DNA of 64,000 bases from Rhyacichthys aspro (Eukaryota; Chordata; Actinopteri; Gobiiformes; Rhyacichthyidae): NCBI GenBank assembly GCA_036850595.1, contig CM072168.1, positions 16,731,982-16,795,981 of the forward strand, given 5' to 3'. A program made the position numbers and the translations under genes. Of this stretch, positions 11,601 to 22,759 are shown piece by piece; position 1 is the stretch's first letter, and every line of letters begins with the position of its first letter. The notes beneath the pieces were generated by a model. It searched no databases and was not told the origin of the DNA. It was given only the letters and a program-made list of their open reading frames with translations.

Positions 11601-12220
11601 AATCTGATGATAGAAGTAATCAGAGGAGAGCTCGACCTCACAGTGCACCCTCGCACTGTAATCTTACCACCTGTTTCTGCAAGGTGACACACATACATTA
11701 AAGTCATATTGTAGAAGTAGTGTTGTATGTGTGCGTCCTGTATGAAGTTAGTAGGTTACCTGTTGATTAATGTGTGGATGCTCTGGAGAACTGGTCACAC
11801 TCAGGAAAGAAGGGTACAGCTGTTTTTGTTTTGTTTCATGAAAAAAAGTGCACACAGTCTTTCTTGAATGAATAATTATGTTTATGCTACTCACTCTACC
11901 AATGAGCTGAGCAGGCCACTAGGGCGCTGCTGTGGAAAAAAAGGGCACTATACTAAACTCTAGTGTAAAACTATCATATGTATCATACTTCTAAACAGAT
12001 ATGTATTTATTCAGGAAAGACTTTAAAATGCACCTTTACTTGCCATTAAAGACTGCTTCTCTGAGCCTCCTCAGTTCTCAAGACTGTCCCACATATCTTA
12101 ATATTACACAATATTTTGCAAGGTTGTTTTTTATTACACTGATTTTGTGTTTGTTTCTTTGCCAGACATAGAACAATATCAAGAAATGTTTCTGAGGATG
12201 GGGCAGAAAATATGGACTAA
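2658..12220 (+). CDS. cfap65: Cilia- and flagella-associated protein 65 (CCDC108)
   Basis: Structural protein of motile cilia and sperm flagella. I trace 34 coding exons giving about 1687 residues (human about 1925): 2658-2726, 2830-3017, 3096-3198, 3287-3453, 3541-3749, 3953-4080, 4156-4381, 4893-5161, 5275-5370, 5652-5869, 5965-6121, 6236-6358, 6513-6770, 6846-6985, 7129-7213, 7308-7454, 7519-7684, 7769-7897, 7999-8218, 8395-8523, 8627-8717, 8791-8876, 8966-9032, 9115-9225, 9307-9498, 9665-9823, 9916-10062, 10218-10334, 10481-10615, 10694-10744, 10832-11052, 11174-11269, 11375-11683, 12166-12220. The phase is continuous throughout. Repeated MSP/ASH-type immunoglobulin-like beta domains fill residues ~40-1400, a short coiled coil with EEEKERLKHEFTITD follows at ~1402-1430, and the C-terminus has RGELDLTVHPRTVILPP (~1650-1666). 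Human CFAP65 shares HLW-LLSL-LN, EFTITD, KYKTLPPI and the C-terminal motif. The long acidic insert of the human protein is absent. The intron after residue 1360 uses a GC donor. Confidence 0.92.
4382..4892 (+). other. cfap65 intron 7, no gene
   Basis: The longest internal cfap65 intron, about 0.5 kb. It starts gtacat followed by a T-run and ends aatag. It holds a short imperfect palindrome around 4570-4590 and nothing else I can name. Confidence 0.6.
11684..12165 (+). other. cfap65 terminal intron
   Basis: Bounded by the donor gtgaca, directly after codon Ser-Ala-Arg(AG), and a strong pyrimidine-rich acceptor tttctttgccag. If it is retained, the frame stops at once (AGG TGA, stop ending at 11687). 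If it is spliced, 18 more codons follow. Most of the intron is occupied by a transposon-like element. Confidence 0.6.
11698..12026. mobile_element. MITE-like element with TTAAAGTC / GACTTTAA ends
   Basis: An 8-bp perfect terminal inverted repeat bounds a 329-bp segment in the last cfap65 intron, with an interior motif of the cactagggcgctgctg type often seen in fish repeats. It has no coding capacity. The terminal repeat is short, so chance cannot be excluded; a related TTAAAG-ended element lies at 22286-22590. Confidence 0.35.
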
Positions 12221-12900
12221 CCACTTGGGACGTTGCAGATTTGAAGCCCAGAGATCTTTTTACATCCATATTTACATCCAGCCTTTTGGACATTCATATG
12301 ATCAATGCCGTGTCACCTGTGTCTACCATTGTGTTTTATTTAAAAAGGTAAAGGAAATTGCAGAACATGTGCATAAAATTTACACTAACTTTTATATATT
12401 TAATCAGTTTCCACAAGATGGTGCCACATACTAATATACTGAAGTGTTGCAAAAGTGACATTGGTTTGGATCACATTCAAGGATAATTAGCTGAAAAAAG
12501 CAGGTCACACCCATTTGAAGACTTGTGTATGAAATAACAGAAGTAATAAGTGGGATTTATCACATATTTAAACCTGAGACAACTGTTAAAATTAAGTGTG
12601 CATTTCATTATTGGGCATTTTAAAGAATGGAGCCACTTAGAGACACTTAACAGAACATAAAGATCCAAAAGTAATTTACGTCTATCTCCGAGACAATCTA
12701 AGTATGTGTTTGTGTCTGTATTACCCATCTGGTAGTTATCTCTCACTAAACAAGCACCAACAAGCAGCCCTCTGGACACAAGTTGGACGGAGAAGAAAGG
12801 CAAAAGAAAAAGCCTATGTGCTTTTAAATCATGAGCACTGCTTTCGAGATACAATCTGTTATAATAAAGTTACTGTTCTGCCGGTTACACTGATGAATCA
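12221..12900 (+). other. cfap65 3' UTR
   Basis: Non-coding sequence after the cfap65 stop, with AATAAA at 12863-12868. No open frame with recognisable content. Confidence 0.4.
12863..12868 (+). terminator. Polyadenylation signal AATAAA (cfap65)
   Basis: First clear canonical hexamer downstream of the cfap65 stop codon, about 640 bases on. Confidence 0.4.
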
Positions 12901-13204
12901 CACTGAATAGTCACGCTGCTGTGTATCAAAGTACTCTGTGAGAAATGATTTAGTGTGATTGAGAAACATCCTCATATCCAGTATTTGTAAATGTGCGGTC
13001 TATGAGTTACTTGATGAGTTAGTTTATCAGGCACATCCCTGACCTGGAAAAGCAGACAGTTACTAAACTTATGTCATGATTTATATACAACCCTTTTGAT
13101 TGTATTTGAGGAAATTTCCCCAATATGTGTCAGATGGACCATATTTTAGTGTCCTGGGGATCAGAATATAGTTATAGCTATCCTGTCTGCTACTCCAAAC
13201 TGTT

Positions 13205-13230
13205 TAAAGGTGCACTATGCTGTATTTTCA
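13205..13230 (+). mobile_element. Lone TTAAAG-type transposon terminus
   Basis: TTAAAGGTGCACTATG resembles the end of the elements at 22286 and 11698. I could not find a matching opposite end within about 500 bases, so it is either a fragment or chance. Confidence 0.25.
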
Positions 13231-16200
13231 TGTATTTTCAATATAATGGATATATTTTTAATTTCACTCCTATTGTCCCCTAGTGACGGTGAGTGTTAAC
13301 CAACTGCCTTGTGTCTGTATTTTACAATTTACTTCCTTTATTTACATTAAATGGACATTTTGAGTGTGTAGCCCTCACAGCTCAGCACAGAAGAAAGGTT
13401 AATACCAGAACACTATATGACAGGTGCTAAAGTTAATTAACCAGACCAAACCTGGATTTTATTTTTACTGATGAGCAATAAAACGTACAGTAAGAACCTC
13501 ACAAACTCACTTTTACCAAACCATTATAACCCACAAGCGTTGTGAACTTGGGTCAGATTTAATGCAATATAAATACCACAGACACAACATGTGACAGAAA
13601 TTTTGTGTATTTACCCACTGTAATAGGAATGTAAAGTTCAGTTAAATTCTGGCTGAATCTAATTGAATTATTAAGTTTTCAGTCATGACATTATGATTAG
13701 TCACAGATCAGTGTAAGGGACTGTTAGGACAATGATACTATTGGATTAAAAATAACTGTTTAAATAGTTTGGAAAATTGCAACAGTCTGGTTTTTAATAT
13801 GATGTTATGATTAATCAATATTACTTTTCTGGCCTTTACAACATTAGGTTCAACTATCAACAAACTGCTGTATTTAGTGATATTCTTGTCAGTTATTGCA
13901 TAAGGTGCGTCCTTACATGATTTTAATGTGCCCCAATTACTTCAGGGTCACCACTTAAACCACAGGCCAACCCCAGATGAGTAGAGCATGATGTAGTGTG
14001 TAATTATGTATCTCGCTTTGACATATTACACCGTTTGTCGTAAGAAGCCATTGTCTAGAGCTGGCTTTTTCTTTCATTACTTGCTGAAACAAGACCCACA
14101 TTTTGTTCCTTCCAGTCTGAAAACACAATTTTTGATCTGAGACATGTAAAATCATGTGGCAGCAGCGGGTATCAATATTTTATACACTCAACATTCTCTC
14201 ACACGCACAGTTCACGATGTATTTGTGCCAATGTGAAGGAATTTCATGAACATGCCTTTCTCCTGGGGATTCCAAGGATGACTGCGGTTTGTTTTAAAAG
14301 CTTGGGGTTGTCATGTGTTTCTGATTTAGCCCTAATTCAAGTTGTCATATAAAATATTAGCTCCAATGGGATTTCTTATCATTTACAATCATAATCGCAA
14401 AGGAATGAGTTTTTTTTTTGTTTTTTTTTTCCGAGGCCTTTTTTTTCCTGGAAACAAAAGAGGCACACGTGTGCCACAGAGGCAGGGAGAAGAGAGGGTG
14501 AAAAAGGGATCCCATCCAGAGATAGGTGGTGCGTTTTGGCAGACAGTAGGAATCCATTTCACGCCCAGATGAAAGCAGTGTGAGAGGGAGAATGTGTCTG
14601 TGTGTGTAGCGTGAGTGTCATAGGTGTGGTAGGACATGGGTTAGGCCTGTTGGCTTTTCCTATGTGGAGGAGAGAGAGGTGGGACGCTTCATTACCGAGA
14701 CCAATTCTTTATGTTCAGTCACTTACACATGACCGGGAAATCACAGTTTACAGGAATATTACTGTACAGCTGGCCTTGCACTCCCACAATTTATTCAGTA
14801 TAGATAAAAAATACATTACATGCAATATGCAGGACGTTGAAATGAAATTAAGTGTGACACAATAAGGTGATTATATTGCTTACAAGGTTGCTAAAGGAAA
14901 CATTTATTATTCTTTTCAAAAGCTTATCTACAAAGCTAAATGTAAAACATGTTTAATGAAGCCTGACAAATTCCTTTGTGAAAAGAGATGTCTACCTTGC
15001 AAAACCTTCAAATTAAATTGTCTCTCCCAAAAGACACTTTAAAAGTAATTAACGCTTTTTCTGTTGTATAAAAAGAATTAGTCTGGTCCCTCTCAAAAGA
15101 GCTAATAAACGTAATTTGATTTACACACAACCAATCAGAATTAACAGGGCAGCACTGACTTACTCAGAACATACTGTCTCTGGGTCAATACTGAAAAACT
15201 GAAAAACACAGAAACAATCAGAAAAAACCCATATCACCCCCAACCACTCAATGGATTGTCATACAGAAATGTTGACCAATGTCTTTGCATTACAACCAAT
15301 AGAATCTCAAGCTCATTGTGTTTCTGTTTATGCTTTAAACCACCTTCAGGGCAAAGAACAAGACGGAAATATCTTTTTAAAATGGCACAAAATAAACTTA
15401 ATAGAAACATTTAATGTACATTGAAGACGACCTATGAGTACAGCTTGACTAGGTCGATAATTGGACCACCTTGTCCCAGGACGGCAGAAGAAAATTGATT
15501 TATGACCAAAGTATGTCAAACTCCACCTAACTGGTAGCAAGCAATGAAAAAGCTTCTCAGCTGGGATTCATACATATTATTTGTTTTCAGCTTGTTATTT
15601 TGTCTTCAGGTAAATATATCTGTGAGCTTCCCACTGCCTGTTTGTTGTTTAGTGTTTTGCTCTAGACTTGTAAAAAATCACAGAAGAAAGTAAAAAAAAC
15701 CAAAAAACTATGACAGGTGGCTTAAGTTCATTCAAAAGCCAGAGTGAACCTGCATTTAACTTGATGAGCTCTAGTACTGCAGACTAAAGGCACATTTAGA
15801 CACAACTTAAGTGTGTACAGATAGCACATAGGCGATTTAGTCCAGAGAAATTTGGTTTAGTATGATTTCATGGAATATTATTATGACTAATATGACTAAC
15901 CATCTTGTTTTGTATTTATGAGGGACACAGTTTCACAAAAACATCTTATGAACCAAAACAAATGTTGAAAGTTAAATGTAACGAGTAAAAAATGCATTGC
16001 TGGCAGCTCATGGACAAGCTCCTGTATCTATCAGGGCGTTCTCCTTTACAACACTGCACTAAGTCCCCACAGATGTGCTGTACACGCTGGAAGGACACGC
16101 CACATATCTCCAGCCTGAGCCACATGATTAAGATGAAAAGGATCGAGAATACACAAGTGGGGGACTTAAGTTAATCACAAAGGTGTTTAAGGTCAACATG

Positions 16201-17739
16201 GCGTCATGGGAAGGGAGAATGGGAAAGTAACAGACAAAGTTTTCACTGGAGAACTCAGGTTGGAGCTCCTGTATTGGCATTTGTCGTCTCTGCTGTGGCT
16301 CCAAAACACTTCTAATTAACCACGTTCTAGACCATTATTGGCAGATCATTTACACTTACCAGAGTTCTGCCAAAGCTTCCCACATGTTTTGTGATGGATG
16401 CTTTCATATAAAACTCAACTGGCTCAGATGGATAGGCCATCATTCTTATCTGCTTTGTTTCTGTCGGAGTTACCACATGTTCATATGGCAGTGCAATATA
16501 AAGTCAAGCCTATTTTACGGCATTCCTTTTGGTGTTGAAGCACATAAAGGGGAACATTTGAAAGAAAATGTAATGTAAATGTATCTTTTTTATTGCCATA
16601 TGGGAATGGCTTGTAATGTAAAGGAGATATGTACAGTTCAATGGCAGCAATAGGACTGGTGCTGCTGGTCAGGCATGTGCACTGCTTTATATCCAAACCT
16701 GTGTTTATCCATTTAGCTTGCTTATTCAGTCTTTTCATGGAATCATATTTTTGCCTTATATGTACATTTTTAATATTGCACAGATCATTTCAGTTCATGG
16801 GAGATGGAGAGGAAGGTTTCAAAGTAATCATCTTCTAACATATATTTTAAATTATTTTAGTAATGGCTTCATCACCTTTATTGGACCGTGAGACACAGAC
16901 TCGGTTGTATATGCACTCTATTAAGTTAATCACCAAGGTACCTTCTGTTAAAACTGTAAACACCTCAAAGTTGGCAAACCAAGTGGAGTGTGTAGTTTTT
17001 GATGGAATCTAGTAGCAACCTTCCCCACCACACTCTTCTCTTTTCTGTTCCACCTACTGGAGCCCTGCAGGGACATTCTGGTGTCTGTGAACAAGCCCTC
17101 AAAGCAGGTCACATGATACCAACAAAATCAGTTATTCATGACAGTTAAAGTCTCTTGCAAGACGCTTTTAAATATAAAACATTAAGGCACTTCTCTTCTC
17201 TCTGTGCTCAGTTTGTCTCCTATGGACAGTTGTAGGAGTAAAAATAGAAAGTTACATCTTACTTCCTCTGGTTCTACTGAACAGAACTAAAGACAGACAC
17301 AATGTAAGGCACCAGCAGCTAAAACCTTCTTGGGCCACAACAAAGAGTATATCTTTCATCTATCTTGTAATATATACACAATATTCAGAATTATTTCTCT
17401 ACTTTTTCTTGTTTTAATTGAGTAACCCACAGTTCTAAGAGATAAACTGTCAGTTTTAAAATGTCAGAAGTTGTCAAAAATGATTAGTTTTTGTTCCTGG
17501 TCCTCTTCTGAGCAGTAAATTGTTAGGCTTTTGTGTCCGTGGTCCTGTCTGCTTCTCTGTGAGTATAAGCCGAATAAGCCCAGGTGTCTACCATTACTTC
17601 AAAATGCTTTTACCTTGAGATTACATGAGCACAAAGGAGAATTAGCGTCAAACACATGTTGTGCGATATGTATCTACTGTAAGTGGGCTGAGGGCCATCT
17701 GGTTAGGGGCTGTGCAGCGTCTCCTCCCAGCAGGCAGCT

Positions 17740-17930
17740 AAAGCTGTGAGCCAAGACCCCAGGCCCAACACCCTGCCGGACTTTGAAATCAGATCTTTAT
17801 TGTCCATAAAGCCTCCGCCAAGTATGAAGAATCAGCCCTCCCTAACAAAACACACTCATCCAGCCGAGACCGGGATTGGGACTGGGACAAAGAGGCTGAG
17901 GTGGTTGAGAGATAGATGTGAACAGCCAGG
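17740..17930. promoter_or_regulatory. Candidate conserved non-coding element
   Basis: An island of higher GC and low simple-repeat content in AT-rich intergenic DNA upstream of wnt6. It includes the palindrome CTTTATTGTCCATAAAG at 17795-17811, which combines two CDX/HOX-like ATAAA half-sites around a SOX-like ATTGT core. A 62-codon open frame spans it, but its codon content does not look like a protein family. Enhancer function is inference only. Confidence 0.25.
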
Positions 17931-18099
17931 ATAAAGCTGTGGTTATTTATAGGTCACAGGGAGATAACTCAATTTTCATAACGTTCTAATTTTGCTGCAG
18001 CAGAATTGTAGTCGTATCAATAGGACTCTGGAGATATGTTTGCACAACAAAGCTCAATGGGTCAGAATTAGAACAACACAAGGTAACTTAGTGTAGCTT

Positions 18100-18375
18100 T
18101 AAACCAGGACATAAACAGGACCAACCGGAGCCAAATCAGCAAACCTAGAGGTTTACTAAAGACTAAACCCAAGGATGAAATAGAATGTAATCAAGACTTG
18201 ACAAGTAATAAACCAGGTCTGCCAAGACTAAACTAGGATTATCAAGGACTCAACTCTAGTACAGTAAAAATCCATGACTAAACAAGGGCTAAACAATAAT
18301 AAAACCCTTGATTAAACCCAAGATGAAGCCATAAGTAAACCTGGGACTTAAAACAAAAATATACCAGGACTTTAC
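18100..18375. repeat. Degenerate minisatellite, GACTAAACCAGG-type unit
   Basis: Many imperfect copies of a roughly 12-base unit related to gactaaaccagg, separated by diverged spacers: for example aaaccaggac near 18102, aaaccaggtc near 18210, gactaaac near 18225 and 18275, and taaacctggga near 18335. Non-coding. Confidence 0.5.
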
Positions 18376-20849
18376 ATTAAATATGAAATAAATATATGGA
18401 CAGACCTGTTGATAGTTGCACTTGTGGAGAGCAGTGAAAGCAGAAGACAACAGAGTGGACTGAAATGGAGCTGATCATCAGATAACCACTGACTGCTCTT
18501 CAAAGACGGGAAAATGGAGCTCCGAAATTGATAATGACAGAAGTTCAAAACAGGACTGTTCATCTTGGACCAATGCATCCCAGAAAATCAATCCTGTGTT
18601 AGTGACAAGGGATGTAATATTACTCCACACTGAAGCACTGAAGGGGCTGATGTTTTTGTTAAGTGGCTCGATTTGATGTAAGATACAGTAAATTATTGTA
18701 AGATAGTTGTAAGATTACCTAAAAAAAATAAAATAAAAAATTACTCCAGAGAATGAAACATCTTGCTCATCAGGTTGCTAAATGGACACTGGACTGTAAT
18801 TTGTTTGTAACCTACAGTAGATTCTTTTAGTGTTGAGATGACAATTCCTCCCTCTCCCCAGTCAGCTCCTCCAGCTCATCTAGACCTGAAATATCGAAAA
18901 ATCAAAAAAAGATCTAAAAGCCATATCCCCTCCTCTGTGTCCTTCACATGACCTGTAACCTCCTAAGACATGCTCAGAACACCTCTTTAAGAAGGTATTA
19001 GACATGAGGCCTGTGTCGTCTCAAAGACAACAGCACCAGATCATTCGGCAAAGGCAGAGCGATCCAGACCCCATAGTCCCAGAACACCCCAAAGACGGTC
19101 AGTGGGTCGACTTTTACATGGTTTAGTATATGTCTCTAATGTGTTATTGCTTTCCAAACTGGGGTTGCACTATTGTAGGTCCCTAGGTCCCTTTTCAAAA
19201 ACTCAACTTCAAGCAACAGAAGCTTAAAACATCTTGCCTGCTTACATTTAATAAGACAGTAAGGTTCAGTTTTGTCAAATAAAATCCTTGATGGGACTTC
19301 AAAATACACATGCTTTACTAAAGAAGTGATTTGTTCAGTGTATAATGTCACTTGCTAGCACTGGATGATATAATGAAAGGATCACTCAGATTTTGTCTTG
19401 TTAACATCTTTCTGTATCATCTATTTTTCTGTATGGTTGTTCAATATGCGATGTTTGTGGTATCTGCATAACTATGTCTCTAATGTTCCTTTTCATTTGA
19501 GATTAAACTGATGCTAAACTTTAAGGCTAGATCCTTCTTCGTAGAAAATTGCATGGAAACCTCAGCTGACTCTCTTTCAGGAAAATGGCCTCATACGTAA
19601 CTTCTTAGAACCTGGTCAGCAACTATTTCGAGTTTACACGACTCAAATGAACCAAATCAAAGCAACAGGGCCGATGTGTTTTAGATGGACTGATCTCAGG
19701 TTGTTTCAAGGTTTGGATATTATACCGACACAGTGAAGCCACAAAGGTATTTCACTGATGGAAAGGTCTAGACAGAAATCAGCCAAGTGGAATCCCAAAC
19801 GACAAGCTGCTCCTAAACTCCTTAAGGGTTATTCTGTCTTCTCAGGTAGTGTCTCCTTTAAGAGGCTCTGTGTAGGTCGGCTGTATTGTGTCAGTGTAGT
19901 GTACTTCACTGTTTACTAATAATAGTGAACAGTGGAATACAGGCCCTTGTGGGAGACAATGGAGCCCGAGTTTGCCTTGTGGTCCACTTGTGATTGATTG
20001 CATCAGTGCAGTGGAACGAAGGCTGGTGTCAGGGCTTTTATGGGGGACTAGAGTACAGCGGTGTTCCATTTCAATGGATATGCCCTTGGCCAGATAGGTG
20101 ATAATACTACACAGGCCCTCTCCACACGCACCACAAAACACAATACCATACAATCTGAAATGATGACTTTACAGGGCTCTGGTTAAAAAAAGAGCAGCCA
20201 GATGTGACAGATGTAACTGTGATCAAATGTACACTGTCCTTTGGTGACATGACAAGATAAGAGGCCAGATGGGTTTCACACAGCACTGTTCTTCTCTGAG
20301 ACCAGCAGCCTCAATGTGACATGAATTACAATATCAATGGTCAAGTTTGGGAATTACCTTTAAATACACCATAAAAAATGTTTGATTATATTTTAAACCC
20401 TTTCCATTTGTTTAGTATAGTTTATGTTTATCATGTAATGTTTCTGTATTCTGCTGATTTGTCATGGCACATTATCAACTCTTTTACTGTTTATTTTGTT
20501 TTTATTGTTTTTAAAAGATAAATATTCTTTTCAGTGACCAGTGGCTCCACCAAGCCTAGTGCTGTTCCTTTTAGACTACTTCTCTTTCTTCCTTCTTGCC
20601 TGCATTTACTCTCTCCTTCTCATGATTTCCTTTTACCTATCACCTGTTCCACTATCAGCTTCACAGATAAACATATTTACAGCCAGAATGTGTTTGTAGA
20701 TCAAGTAAACATCACAAAGGGCCGGCTTTGGTCCAGGGGCCTTGAGTTTGCCATGTGAGTCCTAGACAGACAGTTGGCACAGACATGAGAAAGGCTGGGG
20801 CACCACACCTGTGATGACTTCATGCTCTCTTTCGAGATCACCGTAAACA

Positions 20850-21384
20850 CTGCGCTGCCGCCTGTTTGTTTATCCGCTCACAGTCTGCTCTCAGCTCTCA
20901 CTAATCGCTCCCTCTCCGCGTCTCTGAATGACAGCGAGGATTTCGCTTCGCCCCGAGCGACGTCACACACCGAGGTGGAAGCAAGACATTTTTTTCCACC
21001 TTCCCAAAGAAAATACACACTCATGCGGAGAGCGTGCGTCTCGGGGCTGACTTTACCTGCAGTGTACACGCGTCTGTGCGTCAGTGGAGCGCGGAGGTAA
21101 AGTTTGACTGGTCCATTTGAAGTTACGCGACACTTTAAGCGCAGGACTACAATGCTGAGGTTAACCACACCTTTGAGAGCGGACAAATCCTCAACCTCTT
21201 GACCGCGTTAAGATGCGCGACTTTAGGAGAAGAGTTGGATGATGCGTGGTCTGCAGTAGGCAACCAACCACAAAACAACCAAGGAGTTCATATGTATTTG
21301 ATAAGCAGTGGCACTCTCTCGTCTTGGCAGGGGACGGCGTGGTAAACTTTGCCTCGGAGGATTGGATTTTCACAGCGGTTCAAC
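20850..21384 (+). promoter_or_regulatory. wnt6 promoter / 5' leader region
   Basis: A GC- and CpG-richer stretch directly before the wnt6 start codon, in contrast to the AT-rich flank. It has a CREB/ATF-like GACGTCA at 20959-20965 and no clear TATA box. Three short upstream ORFs precede the start codon (21213-21242, 21239-21259, 21292-21345). The transcription start is not defined by the sequence. A splice-like gcag at about 21330 could end a 5' UTR intron. Confidence 0.4.
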
Positions 21385-22716
21385 ATGACAGTGCGTCTCT
21401 CGCGGATCCAGCTGGCCCTGTTCTTCATCCTGCTCTGTCCCGTCAATATCATCGGACTCTGGTGGTAAGTGCTGACAGCCACGTGTTTACTCTATACTGG
21501 TGTCATGTCAAAATGCTGTCAGACTTCTTGGTTGTGTTAGATTTGTTTGTGTGCGTAAACATGGCGCGCGGTGTATCTTTTTTTTTAATCTACTAACCTT
21601 ATGTGAGTATCTCTGGCGTTTCACTTTGATCATCACATATGTAGCCTGCAATAGTGGAGAGTAATAAAATAATCACTGTAGTCTGTCAGGACATATTATA
21701 TTTGGTATAACGTAAGTATGAATTGACAACTCGTATTTCTGACAAATAATGTGGAACAACTCTCACTGAACCTGCCTGTTCAAGTGCCCATTATTAGTGG
21801 GCTATGAGAACTTTTTGAGTATCATTTTACCTTTGCCCTGAAAACACATAATACATAATCTAATAACATACATCATAAATGAAACAACTGACTCTTGAAC
21901 CTGATAATGTGAAGAAGCCACTACTGAGTTAGTTTTGCTACATCCACTTTATAACTTTGGATACACCCTCTGTTTCTATAACCTCTGTTTTAAATGATCT
22001 ATTTAATCAGATTCTACCTTCATAGTCATTGTCTTGCATCATTGCTTTCATCATGTTGTCAGGGATAGCTTTTCATTTTAGCTGCTTTTATCTCGATTAG
22101 GTTTCTATAATAGGAGCACAAGAATATTTCTATTTGTCTGCTGTTAATATAACCCTGTTGAGACAATAACAAGTATGGCCTTGGTCCAATGAAAGCCATA
22201 ATTTTATAATGAATGTATGTATAAACTGTATCAATTAATCACAATGGGAATGCCTAAGTATGGCATATACATAAGTAACCCTGCTTTAAAGCAACTCTAT
22301 GTAACCTTTCAGGGCTTTTGCTAGTGACTGACTGGGTTAACTATACTGCTGCTGCAAACCTTAACTTCACTATATACCATTTATATTCTTACATGTGTAA
22401 AGAGTGGTGTCATGTGATGTTCATATTCACATGAGGTGGCAGTGTGTTGCATTAGAGCTGCAGTGGAGAATCTGCTGAGTTAAGAAGACAAGTCGTTCTT
22501 CCCTTTTCAATGAGAATAACTGTGAGATTAAAATGTAATGATGATTAAACCATATATTTGATGGTAAAAAGTTCTATAGTGTCACTTTAAGGTGAGGCCC
22601 AAAAAGTACAAAAGTCAAGTAAGTGCAGACTAAATGTTAATATTGTATCCCAGAAGTGGAGTGAGGTGTCTGGTGGTTGTTGCCTGCAGTTATTGAGGAA
22701 AGAGGAGCTGCTTGAT

Positions 22717-22759
<43 letters not shown>

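Larger units (their letters stand above)
12900..20800. other. Intergenic region cfap65-wnt6
   Basis: About 8 kb with no coding exon that I can support on either strand; the longest frame is about 100 codons and has no family signature. It contains a lone TTAAAGGTGCACTATG repeat terminus near 13205, homopolymer tracts near 14410-14450, an AT-rich homeodomain-site-like stretch near 15030-15130, a GC-richer island at 17740-17930 and a degenerate minisatellite at 18100-18375. Confidence 0.55.

Noticed and set aside
19842..20153. 103-codon minus-strand frame in the cfap65-wnt6 interval
   Set aside because: No family signature and no promoter or splice context.
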